Of a stretch of DNA of 64,000 bases, positions 26,430 to 34,655 are shown one piece after another; within the stretch, counting starts at the first letter, position 1, and each line of letters opens with the position of its first letter. The notes beneath the pieces were generated by a model. That model was not told the DNA's origin. It searched no databases and saw only the letters and a program-made list of their open reading frames with translations. The position numbers and the translations under genes are program-made. Source of the DNA: Flavobacterium marginilacus (GTDB lineage: Bacteria > Bacteroidota > Bacteroidia > Flavobacteriales > Flavobacteriaceae); the NCBI RefSeq assembly GCF_026870155.1, contig NZ_CP113975.1:1426001-1490000 (forward strand), written 5' to 3'.

Positions 26430-26972
26430 CTAATTCCAATTCTCCTCAAACCCGTAGTCTTCAAAGCTGTCGTCTCCTTCAAACATGTCGAGATCGTCTT
26501 CGTCTAAATCATCTTCAAATTCACCGTAAATGTCGTTGTGCATATCATCGGCCTCAAAGTTTTTTTCGAGTGCTTCGTCTGGCATTTCACCGTGAGAGAA
26601 TATAGTTTCAGGATAAGTCTGGCCTACAGCCTGTTCTTCAATTGCGGCTAATTCCACTAGAAAAGTCCACATGTTGATGAAGTCATAAACATATATGATT
26701 TTGGTGTTTTCTTCATCTAATATGTCTGACAATTGGTAATCACTCATGATTTTTTGCTGACCTGGGACATCGCCTGTGTCAAACATTGGGATTTCATCTT
26801 CCTGATTCCAGGTTTCATCGCAGGTATAAAAAGAAGCCACTTCCATTCCGTCAAAACCAAATGAATTGAAAATAGCGTTGTGTAAATCTTCTAAAGTGTC
26901 CTCTGCAAGTATTGCTATGTCTCTAAAAATGTCTTCCTCGGCATCTAGAATGACTCTGAATTTATAAACCAT
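26430..26972 (-). CDS. Plasmid pRiA4b ORF-3 / IS1096 TnpR-like family protein
   Basis: A 180-residue protein. The first 120 residues match the PRiA4_ORF3 domain: YKFRVILDAEEDIFRDIAI, LEDLHNAIFNSFGFDG, ASFYTCDETW, and IIYVYDFINMWTFLVEL. The C-terminal 50 residues are very acidic (EFEDDLDEDDLDMFEGDD). The domain is often named from a mobile-element passenger gene, but nothing mobile is visible here. Function unknown. Confidence 0.85.
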   Translation of the reverse strand: MVYKFRVILDAEEDIFRDIAILAEDTLEDLHNAIFNSFGFDGMEVASFYTCDETWNQEDEIPMFDTGDVPGQQKIMSDYQLSDILDEENTKIIYVYDFINMWTFLVELAAIEEQAVGQTYPETIFSHGEMPDEALEKNFEADDMHNDIYGEFEDDLDEDDLDMFEGDDSFEDYGFEENWN

Positions 26973-27084
26973 AATCGTTGTTTTTATTGAAAGAGCAAAT
27001 GTAAAGTTTAATTTTAGATTTTAAATTTATGAATTGGGTTTTGTTGAAAAGATTTTTGGTTATGGTAATTTCAATTTACTTTGT

Positions 27085-27471
27085 TTAATCTTTTTTAATA
27101 CAACTATAAAAACTCTTTGTATCCGAACCATCAGCAAATTTTTTGTCTATTAATTTTCTATTAAAAGCGAAGCATTCATCTTCTATACTCGTAATTGTTA
27201 CAATCATTTTATCTCCAACAGCAATAAAGTCAGTCGTACTTTTAGTACAGACAGCTTCATATTCACAATCGTTTATCCATTTTATACTCCAAGTAAAAAA
27301 AAGATCATCATTGTTAAAATCTTCCACGATTGTATCTTTAATGACAAAATTGGAGCTAGGAAAACTTTTATTATAAAATTTTCCGTTTTTGAACTTACTG
27401 CAATCCAATGATTGTGAATATCCTATTGATCCTAGTAATAAGAATGCTATAAAAATTAAATTTTTGTTCAT
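27085..27471 (-). CDS. Small secreted protein of unknown function
   Basis: A 128-residue protein with signal peptide MNKNLIFIAFLLLGSIGYSQ. The mature part is beta-rich with cysteines in LDCSKFKNGKF, WINDCEYEAVCTKS, IEDECFAFN and FYSCIKK that could form disulphides. The pattern KFKNGKF.. IVRD-like text is common in small flavobacterial secreted proteins, but I cannot name a family. It lies 50 bp downstream of the second S41 peptidase gene's neighbour region and could be read with it from the minus strand. Confidence 0.7.
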   Translation of the reverse strand: MNKNLIFIAFLLLGSIGYSQSLDCSKFKNGKFYNKSFPSSNFVIKDTIVEDFNNDDLFFTWSIKWINDCEYEAVCTKSTTDFIAVGDKMIVTITSIEDECFAFNRKLIDKKFADGSDTKSFYSCIKKD

Positions 27472-27520
27472 GATTTTTGGTTTTTATTTTAAAGGTTAAT
27501 TGATTTTAAATACTGTAGTA

Positions 27521-29167
27521 TTATTTATTTATGAAACGAATTGCTTCATCTAAAATTTCGTCTCTGCCTTCTTGAATTCCTTTGATAGTTTGTTTTACTT
27601 CAATATTTGGAACAATTCCGATTCTTTGTGTTTCTTTTTTATTAGGGTAGAAAACACCATAACAGGTAAAGGAAGTTTGAAGTCCTTTAATTATTTCGAA
27701 TCTTGTATTTGCGCCATCTGCTCCTGCAGTTTGGTTGCCAATTATGGTTGCATTTGGGGCAACTTGTAAAGTCATTGCGGTATATTCTGAATGACTAATT
27801 GATTTTTCATTTACTAAAAGAACTACTTTCCCTTTGTAATAATCTGGATTAATTTTTCCGCAGGTTTCAATACCATTCCTCCAAATATACCTGCCTGCAA
27901 AACTTAAATCAGGCTCTATAAATTTAACAAATTCCTTGGGTTCTGGATTTAAGTATTCTGCAATAGCATAATTAGTTCCCTGTGGATAGTTTCTTATATC
28001 AAAAATAATAGCTTTCGTGTTTTTTAGTTGTTCCATCATCAGTGGAACATCAGCCTCAGTAAGATCCCCCATATTTACGTAGCCGATATTGTCTGTCAAA
28101 ACGTTCCATTTTTCTTTCTCTTTAAATTGAATTTTTAAATCTTGATAGGGATAACGTTTTATTGTTTTAATAGATGTAGTTCCATCTCTGTTAAATTCAA
28201 TTTCACCAATATTTGATTTTCCCATGACAAAAAGCCAATAAAGTTTATCCAGTACTGCACTTTTATTTGAGCCTTCTCCATATTTTTTATTCTCTTTTAT
28301 AAGTTGCGATATTGTTTTTCCGTCAATTTTTGTAATGACATCTCCAATTTTGTAATCATCTATTTTTGCTAAAGAATCATTTTGAAAACCAGTTACAATA
28401 ACTTTTTCATCTATTATCTTAATATTTATAGGCATCCATTTGTCTCCAAAACGGTCAAACATTTTATTGGTTCCAAATGAAGTATGAGTATCATTTAGTT
28501 TCGCCGAAAGTTCTTTAATTGCAAGGTGAAAATCGATTTCTGATTCGGATGCAATAAACCTTGGTAACATTTCATTTAAGATAATATCCCATTTTTGATC
28601 CATTTGATATTTATATGGAAAAAAATATTCCACATAATTCCAATAACGAAATAAAGTCAAAAGGCGTAAATTTTCATCGCTCCATTTAAAATTAGGATAT
28701 TTTACTTCATTAATAAATTCTAAAAGCGAAGCATCATGCGCACCATATTGAACATAGTGTTGCTTTCCCTGAAACCTATTTTCTTCAATAAATTTCAGTT
28801 TTTTTGAAAGTGTTTTAGAAAATACTTTAGAGTCATCAAGCCATTTTAAATCTAAATTTTTAATAAAATACTCGACTTTTGAATCCGGTTTTGTGGCTTC
28901 ATACGCTTTAACTTCTCCTTGCGAAGCAATCCATTTTTCTAGAACTAATGAAAATTCTTCTTTGGTTTGTGCTTTTTCAACTTCGGGCAAGATTGTAAAA
29001 AGCTGTTCGTCCCAGTTTTTACTTCCATCAGCAACATTTGGATGATAATATTTAAGGAATCCCCACACTTTGCAGGTTGTGGCTAGTTTTTGAGTTTTGG
29101 TAATTTTGTTGTAGCCGAATGTAATTTGCGTAAGAAGCAGAAGAAATAATAAGGTTGTTTTTTTCAT
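27521..29167 (-). CDS. S41 family peptidase, paralogue 1
   Basis: A 548-residue secreted or periplasmic protein with signal peptide ending ITFGYN. The N-terminal helical region has VWGFLKYYHPNVADGSKNWD; a PDZ-like region is around 245-290 (KIDDYKIGDVITKIDGKTIS). The S41 core is at 340-545, with IIFDIRNYPQG and VLLVNEKSISHSEYTAM. The nucleophile Ser is in SHSE; the CtpA lysine position is Ala in NQTAGADGAN, so the enzyme belongs to an S41 branch without the Ser-Lys dyad. It lies 41 bp downstream of a close paralogue, a tandem duplication. Confidence 0.9.
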   Translation of the reverse strand: MKKTTLLFLLLLTQITFGYNKITKTQKLATTCKVWGFLKYYHPNVADGSKNWDEQLFTILPEVEKAQTKEEFSLVLEKWIASQGEVKAYEATKPDSKVEYFIKNLDLKWLDDSKVFSKTLSKKLKFIEENRFQGKQHYVQYGAHDASLLEFINEVKYPNFKWSDENLRLLTLFRYWNYVEYFFPYKYQMDQKWDIILNEMLPRFIASESEIDFHLAIKELSAKLNDTHTSFGTNKMFDRFGDKWMPINIKIIDEKVIVTGFQNDSLAKIDDYKIGDVITKIDGKTISQLIKENKKYGEGSNKSAVLDKLYWLFVMGKSNIGEIEFNRDGTTSIKTIKRYPYQDLKIQFKEKEKWNVLTDNIGYVNMGDLTEADVPLMMEQLKNTKAIIFDIRNYPQGTNYAIAEYLNPEPKEFVKFIEPDLSFAGRYIWRNGIETCGKINPDYYKGKVVLLVNEKSISHSEYTAMTLQVAPNATIIGNQTAGADGANTRFEIIKGLQTSFTCYGVFYPNKKETQRIGIVPNIEVKQTIKGIQEGRDEILDEAIRFINK

Positions 29168-29208
29168 TTTGTTTGTTTTGATATTTATAACTTTGATGAT
29201 TTTAGTGT

Positions 29209-30852
29209 TTATTTTCCAGTTTCAATAAATTGCAAGGCACGATCTAAAATTTCGTCTCTGCCTTCTTGAATTCCTTTGATTGTTGGTTTCACTTCAATAT
29301 CAGGAACAATTCCTATTCTTTGCGTTTCTTTTTTGTTGGGATAAAACATGCCATAACCTGTTATTTGGGTTCTTATTCCTTTCATTACTTCTATTTGAAA
29401 TACGCCTCCATCTGCACCAGCTGTCTGACTTCCTATTAAGGTAGAATGAGGTGCTGTTTGTAAAAACATTGCAGCGTGTTCTCCATGACTCTGCGTATGC
29501 TCATTAACTAGTAAAACAACTTTTCCTTTGTAATTATTTGGATTTGTTTTTCCACATTTTTGAGTTTCTCTCCAAATGTATCTGCCAGGATAATTTAAAT
29601 CTGGATCAATAAGTTTTGCACCTTCTTTTTCTTCGAAATTTAAATATTCAGCAAGAGCAGACTCGATATAGTCTTCTTGAGGATAATTACGAAGGTCAAT
29701 AACAATAGCTTTAGAATCTTTTAGCTGACTAAAAATTATAGGCAGATCAGTTATTTTAAGATTTTCTATATCGATGTATCCAATATTGTTTTCTATAATC
29801 TTGAAAGTTTCTCTTTCTTTCTGTTTGATTTTTAAATTTTGATAGGGATAACGTTTTATTGTTTTGACTGCCACTTTCCCATTTCTAATAAACTCTATTT
29901 TTAAGGTGTCTGTGTTTCCGTTAAAAATTGTCCAATAAAAATTTCTGAATTTTGCAGGCTCATTAGATCCTTCTACATACTTACTGTTCTCTTTTATGAT
30001 TTGAGATATTGTTTTTCCGTCAACTTTAGTTATGGCATCTCCAACTTTGATATCGCTTATTTTTGCTAAAGAGTCATTGTGTAAACTCGTAATGACTGCT
30101 TTTTCATCAATAATTTTGACAACTGCAGGTATGAATTTGTTTCCAAATTTTTCAAACATTTTACCTGTTCCAAGAGAGGCATGCGTATCGTTTAATTTTA
30201 CAGTAAGCTCTTTGAATGCTAAGTGAAAATCCAGTTCAGATTCACAAGAATTGAATCTTGGCATCATTTCTTCTAATGTTAAATCCCATTTTTGATCCAT
30301 CTGATATTTATAAGGAAAAAAATATTCTACATAATTCCAATATCGAAAGAATGTTAAAAGGCGTAAATTTTTATCTGTCCATTTAAAATCTGGATATTTA
30401 ATTTCGTTTGTAACTTTTACATAAGGATCTATCGTATAATAATATTGCTTTCCCTGAAATCTATTTTTTTCAATAAATCTTAGTTTTTTTGAAAGTGTTT
30501 TAGAAAATACTTTGGAGTCATCAAGCCATTTTAAATCTAAATTTTTAGTAAAATACTCGACTTTTGAATCCGGTTTTGTGGCTTCATACGCTTTAACTTC
30601 TCCTTGCAAAGCAATCCATTTTTCAAGAACCAATGAAAACTCTTCTTTAGTTTTGGCATTTTCAACTAGAGGCAGGATTGTAAAAAGCTGTTCGTCCCAG
30701 TTTTTACTTCCATCAGCAACATTTGGATGATAATATTTAAGAAAGCCCCAAATTTTGCAGGTCGCGGCTAGTTTTTGGTTTTCAGTAATATTGCTGCTGA
30801 ATGCAGTTTGTACAACAATTAATAATAATAATAGGAAAATTTTGCTTTTCAT
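29209..30852 (-). CDS. S41 family peptidase, paralogue 2
   Basis: A 547-residue protein with the same architecture as its downstream neighbour: signal peptide, helical N-terminus with IWGFLKYYHPNVADGSKNWD, PDZ-like region, and S41 core. Here the catalytic region is VNEHTQSHGEHAAMFLQ, keeping the Ser of SHxE but with Gly where paralogue 1 has Ser, and again Ala at the CtpA lysine position (SQTAGADGG). Long stretches are identical in both protein and DNA, notably residues 80-120. The two probably share one transcript and act on extracellular or periplasmic peptides. Confidence 0.9.
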   Translation of the reverse strand: MKSKIFLLLLLIVVQTAFSSNITENQKLAATCKIWGFLKYYHPNVADGSKNWDEQLFTILPLVENAKTKEEFSLVLEKWIALQGEVKAYEATKPDSKVEYFTKNLDLKWLDDSKVFSKTLSKKLRFIEKNRFQGKQYYYTIDPYVKVTNEIKYPDFKWTDKNLRLLTFFRYWNYVEYFFPYKYQMDQKWDLTLEEMMPRFNSCESELDFHLAFKELTVKLNDTHASLGTGKMFEKFGNKFIPAVVKIIDEKAVITSLHNDSLAKISDIKVGDAITKVDGKTISQIIKENSKYVEGSNEPAKFRNFYWTIFNGNTDTLKIEFIRNGKVAVKTIKRYPYQNLKIKQKERETFKIIENNIGYIDIENLKITDLPIIFSQLKDSKAIVIDLRNYPQEDYIESALAEYLNFEEKEGAKLIDPDLNYPGRYIWRETQKCGKTNPNNYKGKVVLLVNEHTQSHGEHAAMFLQTAPHSTLIGSQTAGADGGVFQIEVMKGIRTQITGYGMFYPNKKETQRIGIVPDIEVKPTIKGIQEGRDEILDRALQFIETGK

Positions 30853-30988
30853 TTAAAGGAGGCTCTGGTTAAAGTGAGATTACTTTTACCAAAAATAGCA
30901 TTTTAAATATCAAACAATAATATAATTGCAGAAGATTTTTGAGAATAGAGATTCTAAATTAATATGTGATTTAATCAGCAGTCTAAAT

Positions 30989-31594
30989 TTAATTTTGTCT
31001 TTTGCTTAAACGCTTTTTTAATTTATGATAATGTTTGTGGTAAGTACTGTGGCTTGGATAGGAACGGCTCGGAGTCATATTGTTAAAAATTAAGGCAGTG
31101 AGAAGTAAAATCATCACGCCAATAAAAACCGGCGAGAACACATACATATATCCCAAAGCTTTTATTTTGTCAGAACCAATAATAGCAATCAGCGCAGTTG
31201 CTCCTCCGGGAGGGTGAAGGGTTTTTGTGATCTGCATCAAAATTATCGCAAATGAAACAGCCAAAGGCGCTGCTATCCAGATAATATCGGGTACAAATTT
31301 ATGAACTGTAACGCCTATCAGTGCTGAAATTAAATGTCCTCCGACTAAATTTCGAGGCTGTGAAAACGGACTTTGGATAATGCCATAAACCAAAACGCTC
31401 GAAGCTCCGAAAGATCCAATTAAATATACCGCATCGTTTCCTTTGAAATGTATGGACTGAATGTAAGCTAGAATTCCAATACCAACGAAGGAACCTAAAA
31501 ATGACCAAAACTGCTCTTTATAATCAACTAAAGTCTCTTTGTAAAGGATATATTTAGTTTTGCGATAGGTTCGCTTTATTTTTTGGACAGGCAT
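30989..31594 (-). CDS. HPP family membrane protein
   Basis: A 201-residue protein with four to five membrane helices (about 32-50, 55-72, 85-105, 112-130 and 148-170). The family signature is present: HPPGGATALIAIIG after ITKT, and FGASSVLVYG with SPFSQPRNLVGGHLISA. HPP proteins have been linked to nitrite transport in plastids and cyanobacteria; the bacterial role is not settled. It lies 8 bp after the ClC gene on the same strand, so the two are almost certainly co-expressed. Confidence 0.9.
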   Translation of the reverse strand: MPVQKIKRTYRKTKYILYKETLVDYKEQFWSFLGSFVGIGILAYIQSIHFKGNDAVYLIGSFGASSVLVYGIIQSPFSQPRNLVGGHLISALIGVTVHKFVPDIIWIAAPLAVSFAIILMQITKTLHPPGGATALIAIIGSDKIKALGYMYVFSPVFIGVMILLLTALIFNNMTPSRSYPSHSTYHKHYHKLKKRLSKRQN

Positions 31595-31602
31595 GTGTGT
31601 GG

Positions 31603-32880
31603 TTATTTTGCTAAACTTGGTGAGTAACTATAAACTGTAAATGGATAAATCTTTTTTGCGGTGTATTTTGAAATCAGGCAGACAGCCAAAATCGGAATGA
31701 ATAAAGTATAGTCATTCGTTAATCCGCAAACCAGAAAAATAGCTGTAAAAGGAGCGTGAATACTGGCACTGAGTACTGCAGCCATTCCGACGATCATAAA
31801 GTTGACCGGAATTACCTCTGTGTTGAAAAAAGTGTTCAAAATAGAAGCCAGCAATAAACCCAAAAACGCACCAATGAAAAGGCTGGGAGCAAAAACACCG
31901 CCATCACCGCCAGAAGCCAGCGTTATCGATGTTACAATTGGTTTTAAAATTAATATTCCAGCAAATGTGAGTGCCAAAGTTATTGTTAACGGAATTTCAG
32001 AATCGCCAAAAATAACTTTTAGCGAGTGGTAGCCTTCTCCGTACAGCTGTGGAAAAATGAATAAGGAAACGCTTAAAACAATTGATCCTAATAAGATTTT
32101 ATAATAATGTTTTTCGATTTTTGAAAACTGGGTTTTAAAAAACAGTACGCATCGGGTAAGATAAACGGAATATAATCCAGCCAAAACTCCTAAAAGAATG
32201 AAGTAAGGAATCGCTTTTGAATGCCAGGCTGTAACAGCTACACTGAATAAAGGTTCTTCTTTTAATATAGAAATCAAACCGAAGGCAATCCCAACAGCAA
32301 TTACATTTGAAATGATAAAAGCTCGGGTAACTTTTCTGGAAATAACTTCGACTGCAAATAAAATTCCGGCAATAGGACTGCTGAATAGAGCTGTGATTCC
32401 GGCAGCAACTCCGGCGCAGATTAATTCTGTTTTATACTGGCGGAAGACATTTTCTTTTTGCTGGGCTACAGAACCGATTGTTGCCGCTGCGACAACAGTA
32501 GAAACTTCAATTCCGGTGGAACCGCCAAAGATTACAGTCAATATGCCATTTATAAAGTGTGAAGGAATTTTATAAGTCGGCAGGTTTTTGGATTTTGACT
32601 GAGTACTTTCAAAAACTTCCTTAATGCCTTTGTTTTCTTTTTTTCTAAAAAGGTATTGTCTTAAAAAATAAATTACCGAAAGTCCAAAAACAGGGAATAA
32701 GATGTAAAAAATCGGATTTACTGTAACCTGATGAAAAAAGATTTCTTCATAATACTCCGTAATTTTTTTTAATGAAATCCCTAAAAAGGCTGAAAGAAAG
32801 CCTATTAAAATGGAAACTATAATTAATTTTCGGAGTTTAATGAGCTGATGATTTTTTTTGATCTGAGCCGTTTTATTCAT
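31603..32880 (-). CDS. ClC-type chloride channel/antiporter
   Basis: A 425-residue membrane protein. I start at ATG 32880 (MNKTAQIKKNHQLIKLRKL), which puts the first helix at a normal distance; an ATG 54 bp upstream is the alternative. ClC landmarks are GGSTGIEVSTVVAAATIG (in place of GREGPxxQ, with the gating Glu kept), FSSPIAGILFAVEV, and GGDGGVFAPSLFIGAFLG. The kept Glu favours a proton-coupled antiporter. No C-terminal CBS domains. In tandem with the HPP gene. Confidence 0.92.
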   Translation of the reverse strand: MNKTAQIKKNHQLIKLRKLIIVSILIGFLSAFLGISLKKITEYYEEIFFHQVTVNPIFYILFPVFGLSVIYFLRQYLFRKKENKGIKEVFESTQSKSKNLPTYKIPSHFINGILTVIFGGSTGIEVSTVVAAATIGSVAQQKENVFRQYKTELICAGVAAGITALFSSPIAGILFAVEVISRKVTRAFIISNVIAVGIAFGLISILKEEPLFSVAVTAWHSKAIPYFILLGVLAGLYSVYLTRCVLFFKTQFSKIEKHYYKILLGSIVLSVSLFIFPQLYGEGYHSLKVIFGDSEIPLTITLALTFAGILILKPIVTSITLASGGDGGVFAPSLFIGAFLGLLLASILNTFFNTEVIPVNFMIVGMAAVLSASIHAPFTAIFLVCGLTNDYTLFIPILAVCLISKYTAKKIYPFTVYSYSPSLAK

Positions 32881-32998
32881 CACAAGGAAAGTTTTTTTGA
32901 ATCTCGCTTTTATGAGATTCGCAAATTTAGGCAATCAAATCCATTATCAAAGAATAAAAACTGTTATTTAAAATGTTAAAATTATTAAATTAGGAATC

Positions 32999-33388
32999 TC
33001 ATTGTTCGTAAAATTCAATTGGAAGTCCGTCTGGATCAGCGATAAAAGTAAATCTTTTATGGGTCATTTCGTCAATTCGTATAGGTTCTGATTCAACGTT
33101 TTTAGAAGTCAGGAAAGCAACAGTTTCATCCAGATCAGTTACCTCAAATGCCAAATGTCTTAATCCGGCCGCTTCTGGTCTGGAAACTCTTTTTGGCGGA
33201 TTAGGAAACGAAAATAATTCTATGATGTAATCGCCGTTGAGAGCCAGATCCAATTTATAAGACTGCCGTTCTTCACGATAGACTTCCTGAATGACAGTAA
33301 GCCCTAAAACAGCAGTGTAAAACTCTTTTGATTTTGAATAATCGGAAACAATTATAGCAATGTGGTGTACTTTATTTATGTTAATCAT
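32999..33388 (-). CDS. VOC family metalloprotein (SMU1112c/YaeR type)
   Basis: A 129-residue glyoxalase-fold protein with two beta-alpha-beta-beta-beta units. Metal-binding positions are visible: His in VHHIAIIVSDY, Glu in YIIELFSFP, His in GLRHLAFEV, and Glu in GLPIEFYEQ. The SKEFYTAVLGLTVIQEVYREE and KRFTFIADPDG segments match the YaeR/SMU1112c group rather than true lactoylglutathione lyase. Substrate unknown. Confidence 0.92.
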   Translation of the reverse strand: MININKVHHIAIIVSDYSKSKEFYTAVLGLTVIQEVYREERQSYKLDLALNGDYIIELFSFPNPPKRVSRPEAAGLRHLAFEVTDLDETVAFLTSKNVESEPIRIDEMTHKRFTFIADPDGLPIEFYEQ

Positions 33389-33505
33389 GTAAATGAGTCA
33401 TATTAGAAATTAAGGTTCTGCTCAGGATTCACAGATGATTAGTGCTATTTTTTTTTAAAATAATCCATCAGATAAAATCGCGAACCTGCTGTCATTATTT
33501 TAAAA

Positions 33506-33964
33506 CTATAATTTGGTTTTTGCTAATTTTTCATGAATCTTGACAGTTTCCTGCAAGGCTGCAGTACCGTACCAAGGTGTTAATTCGGCTTCAAGAAGAT
33601 TGCTTTTTACAGCAGGATCGGTTGAGACGAGCGTTTTGGCTTCTTCGATTGTAGCAACATTAAAGATGTAAAGCCCCCTGTAGTTTCTGTCATTTTTCAT
33701 GAATGGCCCGGCCACAACAAGTTTTCCTTCTTGTGCCAGTTTTGTTATGTTGGCCATATGTCCCTTGAAAAGACTGCTTTTTTCTTCGGTGGTTGCGGTT
33801 GTATTACTTCCTGTTTTCAAAATACAGAATACGTATTTTTTCATTCCGTATTCGTCAGCATTTAAGGATTTGGCAAGTTTTTCATCATATTTTGAATCGG
33901 TTTCCTGCGCAAAACCTGCTAAATTGAGGAATAGAAAAGCGGCAATTAATATCTGTTTTTTCAT
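33506..33964 (-). CDS. YciI-like protein with signal peptide
   Basis: A 152-residue protein with signal peptide ending GFAQ. The body is a YCII-related ferredoxin-like domain: KYVFCILKTGSNTTATTEEK, FKGHMANITKLAQEGKLVVA, GPFMKNDRNYRGLYIFNVAT, and VKSNLLEAELTPWYG. YciI proteins are usually cytoplasmic and of uncertain function; an exported version is common in Bacteroidota. It is 11 bp downstream of the DinB gene and probably in its operon. Confidence 0.82.
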   Translation of the reverse strand: MKKQILIAAFLFLNLAGFAQETDSKYDEKLAKSLNADEYGMKKYVFCILKTGSNTTATTEEKSSLFKGHMANITKLAQEGKLVVAGPFMKNDRNYRGLYIFNVATIEEAKTLVSTDPAVKSNLLEAELTPWYGTAALQETVKIHEKLAKTKL

Positions 33965-33975
33965 AAAAGTTAGTC

Positions 33976-34434
33976 TTAGAGAAGTTTTTTTAAAATGACA
34001 ATCTGCCCCAAATGATACACATCATGCTGTATAATTCCGTGTATGTGTTCGTAAAACGTGTGATTATTTGCCGGATATACTTTTGCCAGATCAGAATCAT
34101 CAAAATCTTCAAAAAAAACATTCCACGATTCCTGCGATTTTGCCAGAGTTTGGAGCGATTGTGCCCAAGCAGCTTCGGACGGATCTATCACAGGGACAAA
34201 ATAATTATGATCCGGTGTTACCACTGTTTCTCCCTGGACGCGTCTCAAAATGTTCTTTCTCCATTGTATAAGATGATTAACGATTTCCCAAATGGTATTC
34301 AGATTGGGATTGATTTTTCTGTTAGCGTGTTCTGCGGGTACATCTTTCAAAGTATCTGCTAAAGTCACCTCAAGCCATGGATTTCCATTGTAAATGGATT
34401 GATATAGATTTGAAATTCTTTTACTTTCTGACAT
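33976..34434 (-). CDS. DinB family protein
   Basis: A 152-residue four-helix protein. I start at ATG 34434 (MSESKRISNLYQSIYNGNPW); an ATG 18 bp upstream is possible. The DinB metal ligands are visible: His in IVNHLIQWRKN, and two His in GIIQHDVYHLGQIVILKK. The family contains thiol-dependent transferases acting on bacillithiol or mycothiol and many uncharacterised members. In tandem with a YciI-like gene. Confidence 0.87.
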   Translation of the reverse strand: MSESKRISNLYQSIYNGNPWLEVTLADTLKDVPAEHANRKINPNLNTIWEIVNHLIQWRKNILRRVQGETVVTPDHNYFVPVIDPSEAAWAQSLQTLAKSQESWNVFFEDFDDSDLAKVYPANNHTFYEHIHGIIQHDVYHLGQIVILKKLL

Positions 34435-34655
34435 ATCAATGATTTTTTGCAATTAATAGCTAAGATACAAATAACTAATTGACAACTCATCCCCGAATTT
34501 CTACAGTTGGGTTTTTAAATATTTTTTAACTAAATCTGTTAAAATATATTTGTCTCATCAAAATCAACAGTATGAAATCGCTGCAAAAAAACTGCGTATG
34601 CAAATATTTAAAAAGCGATAACATAGATGACCAAAATCAAATAAATTCAACAGGT

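Noticed and set aside
26430..26972. IS1096 mobile element, because of the TnpR-like family name
   Set aside because: No transposase, terminal repeats or target duplication nearby; the name comes from one passenger gene only.
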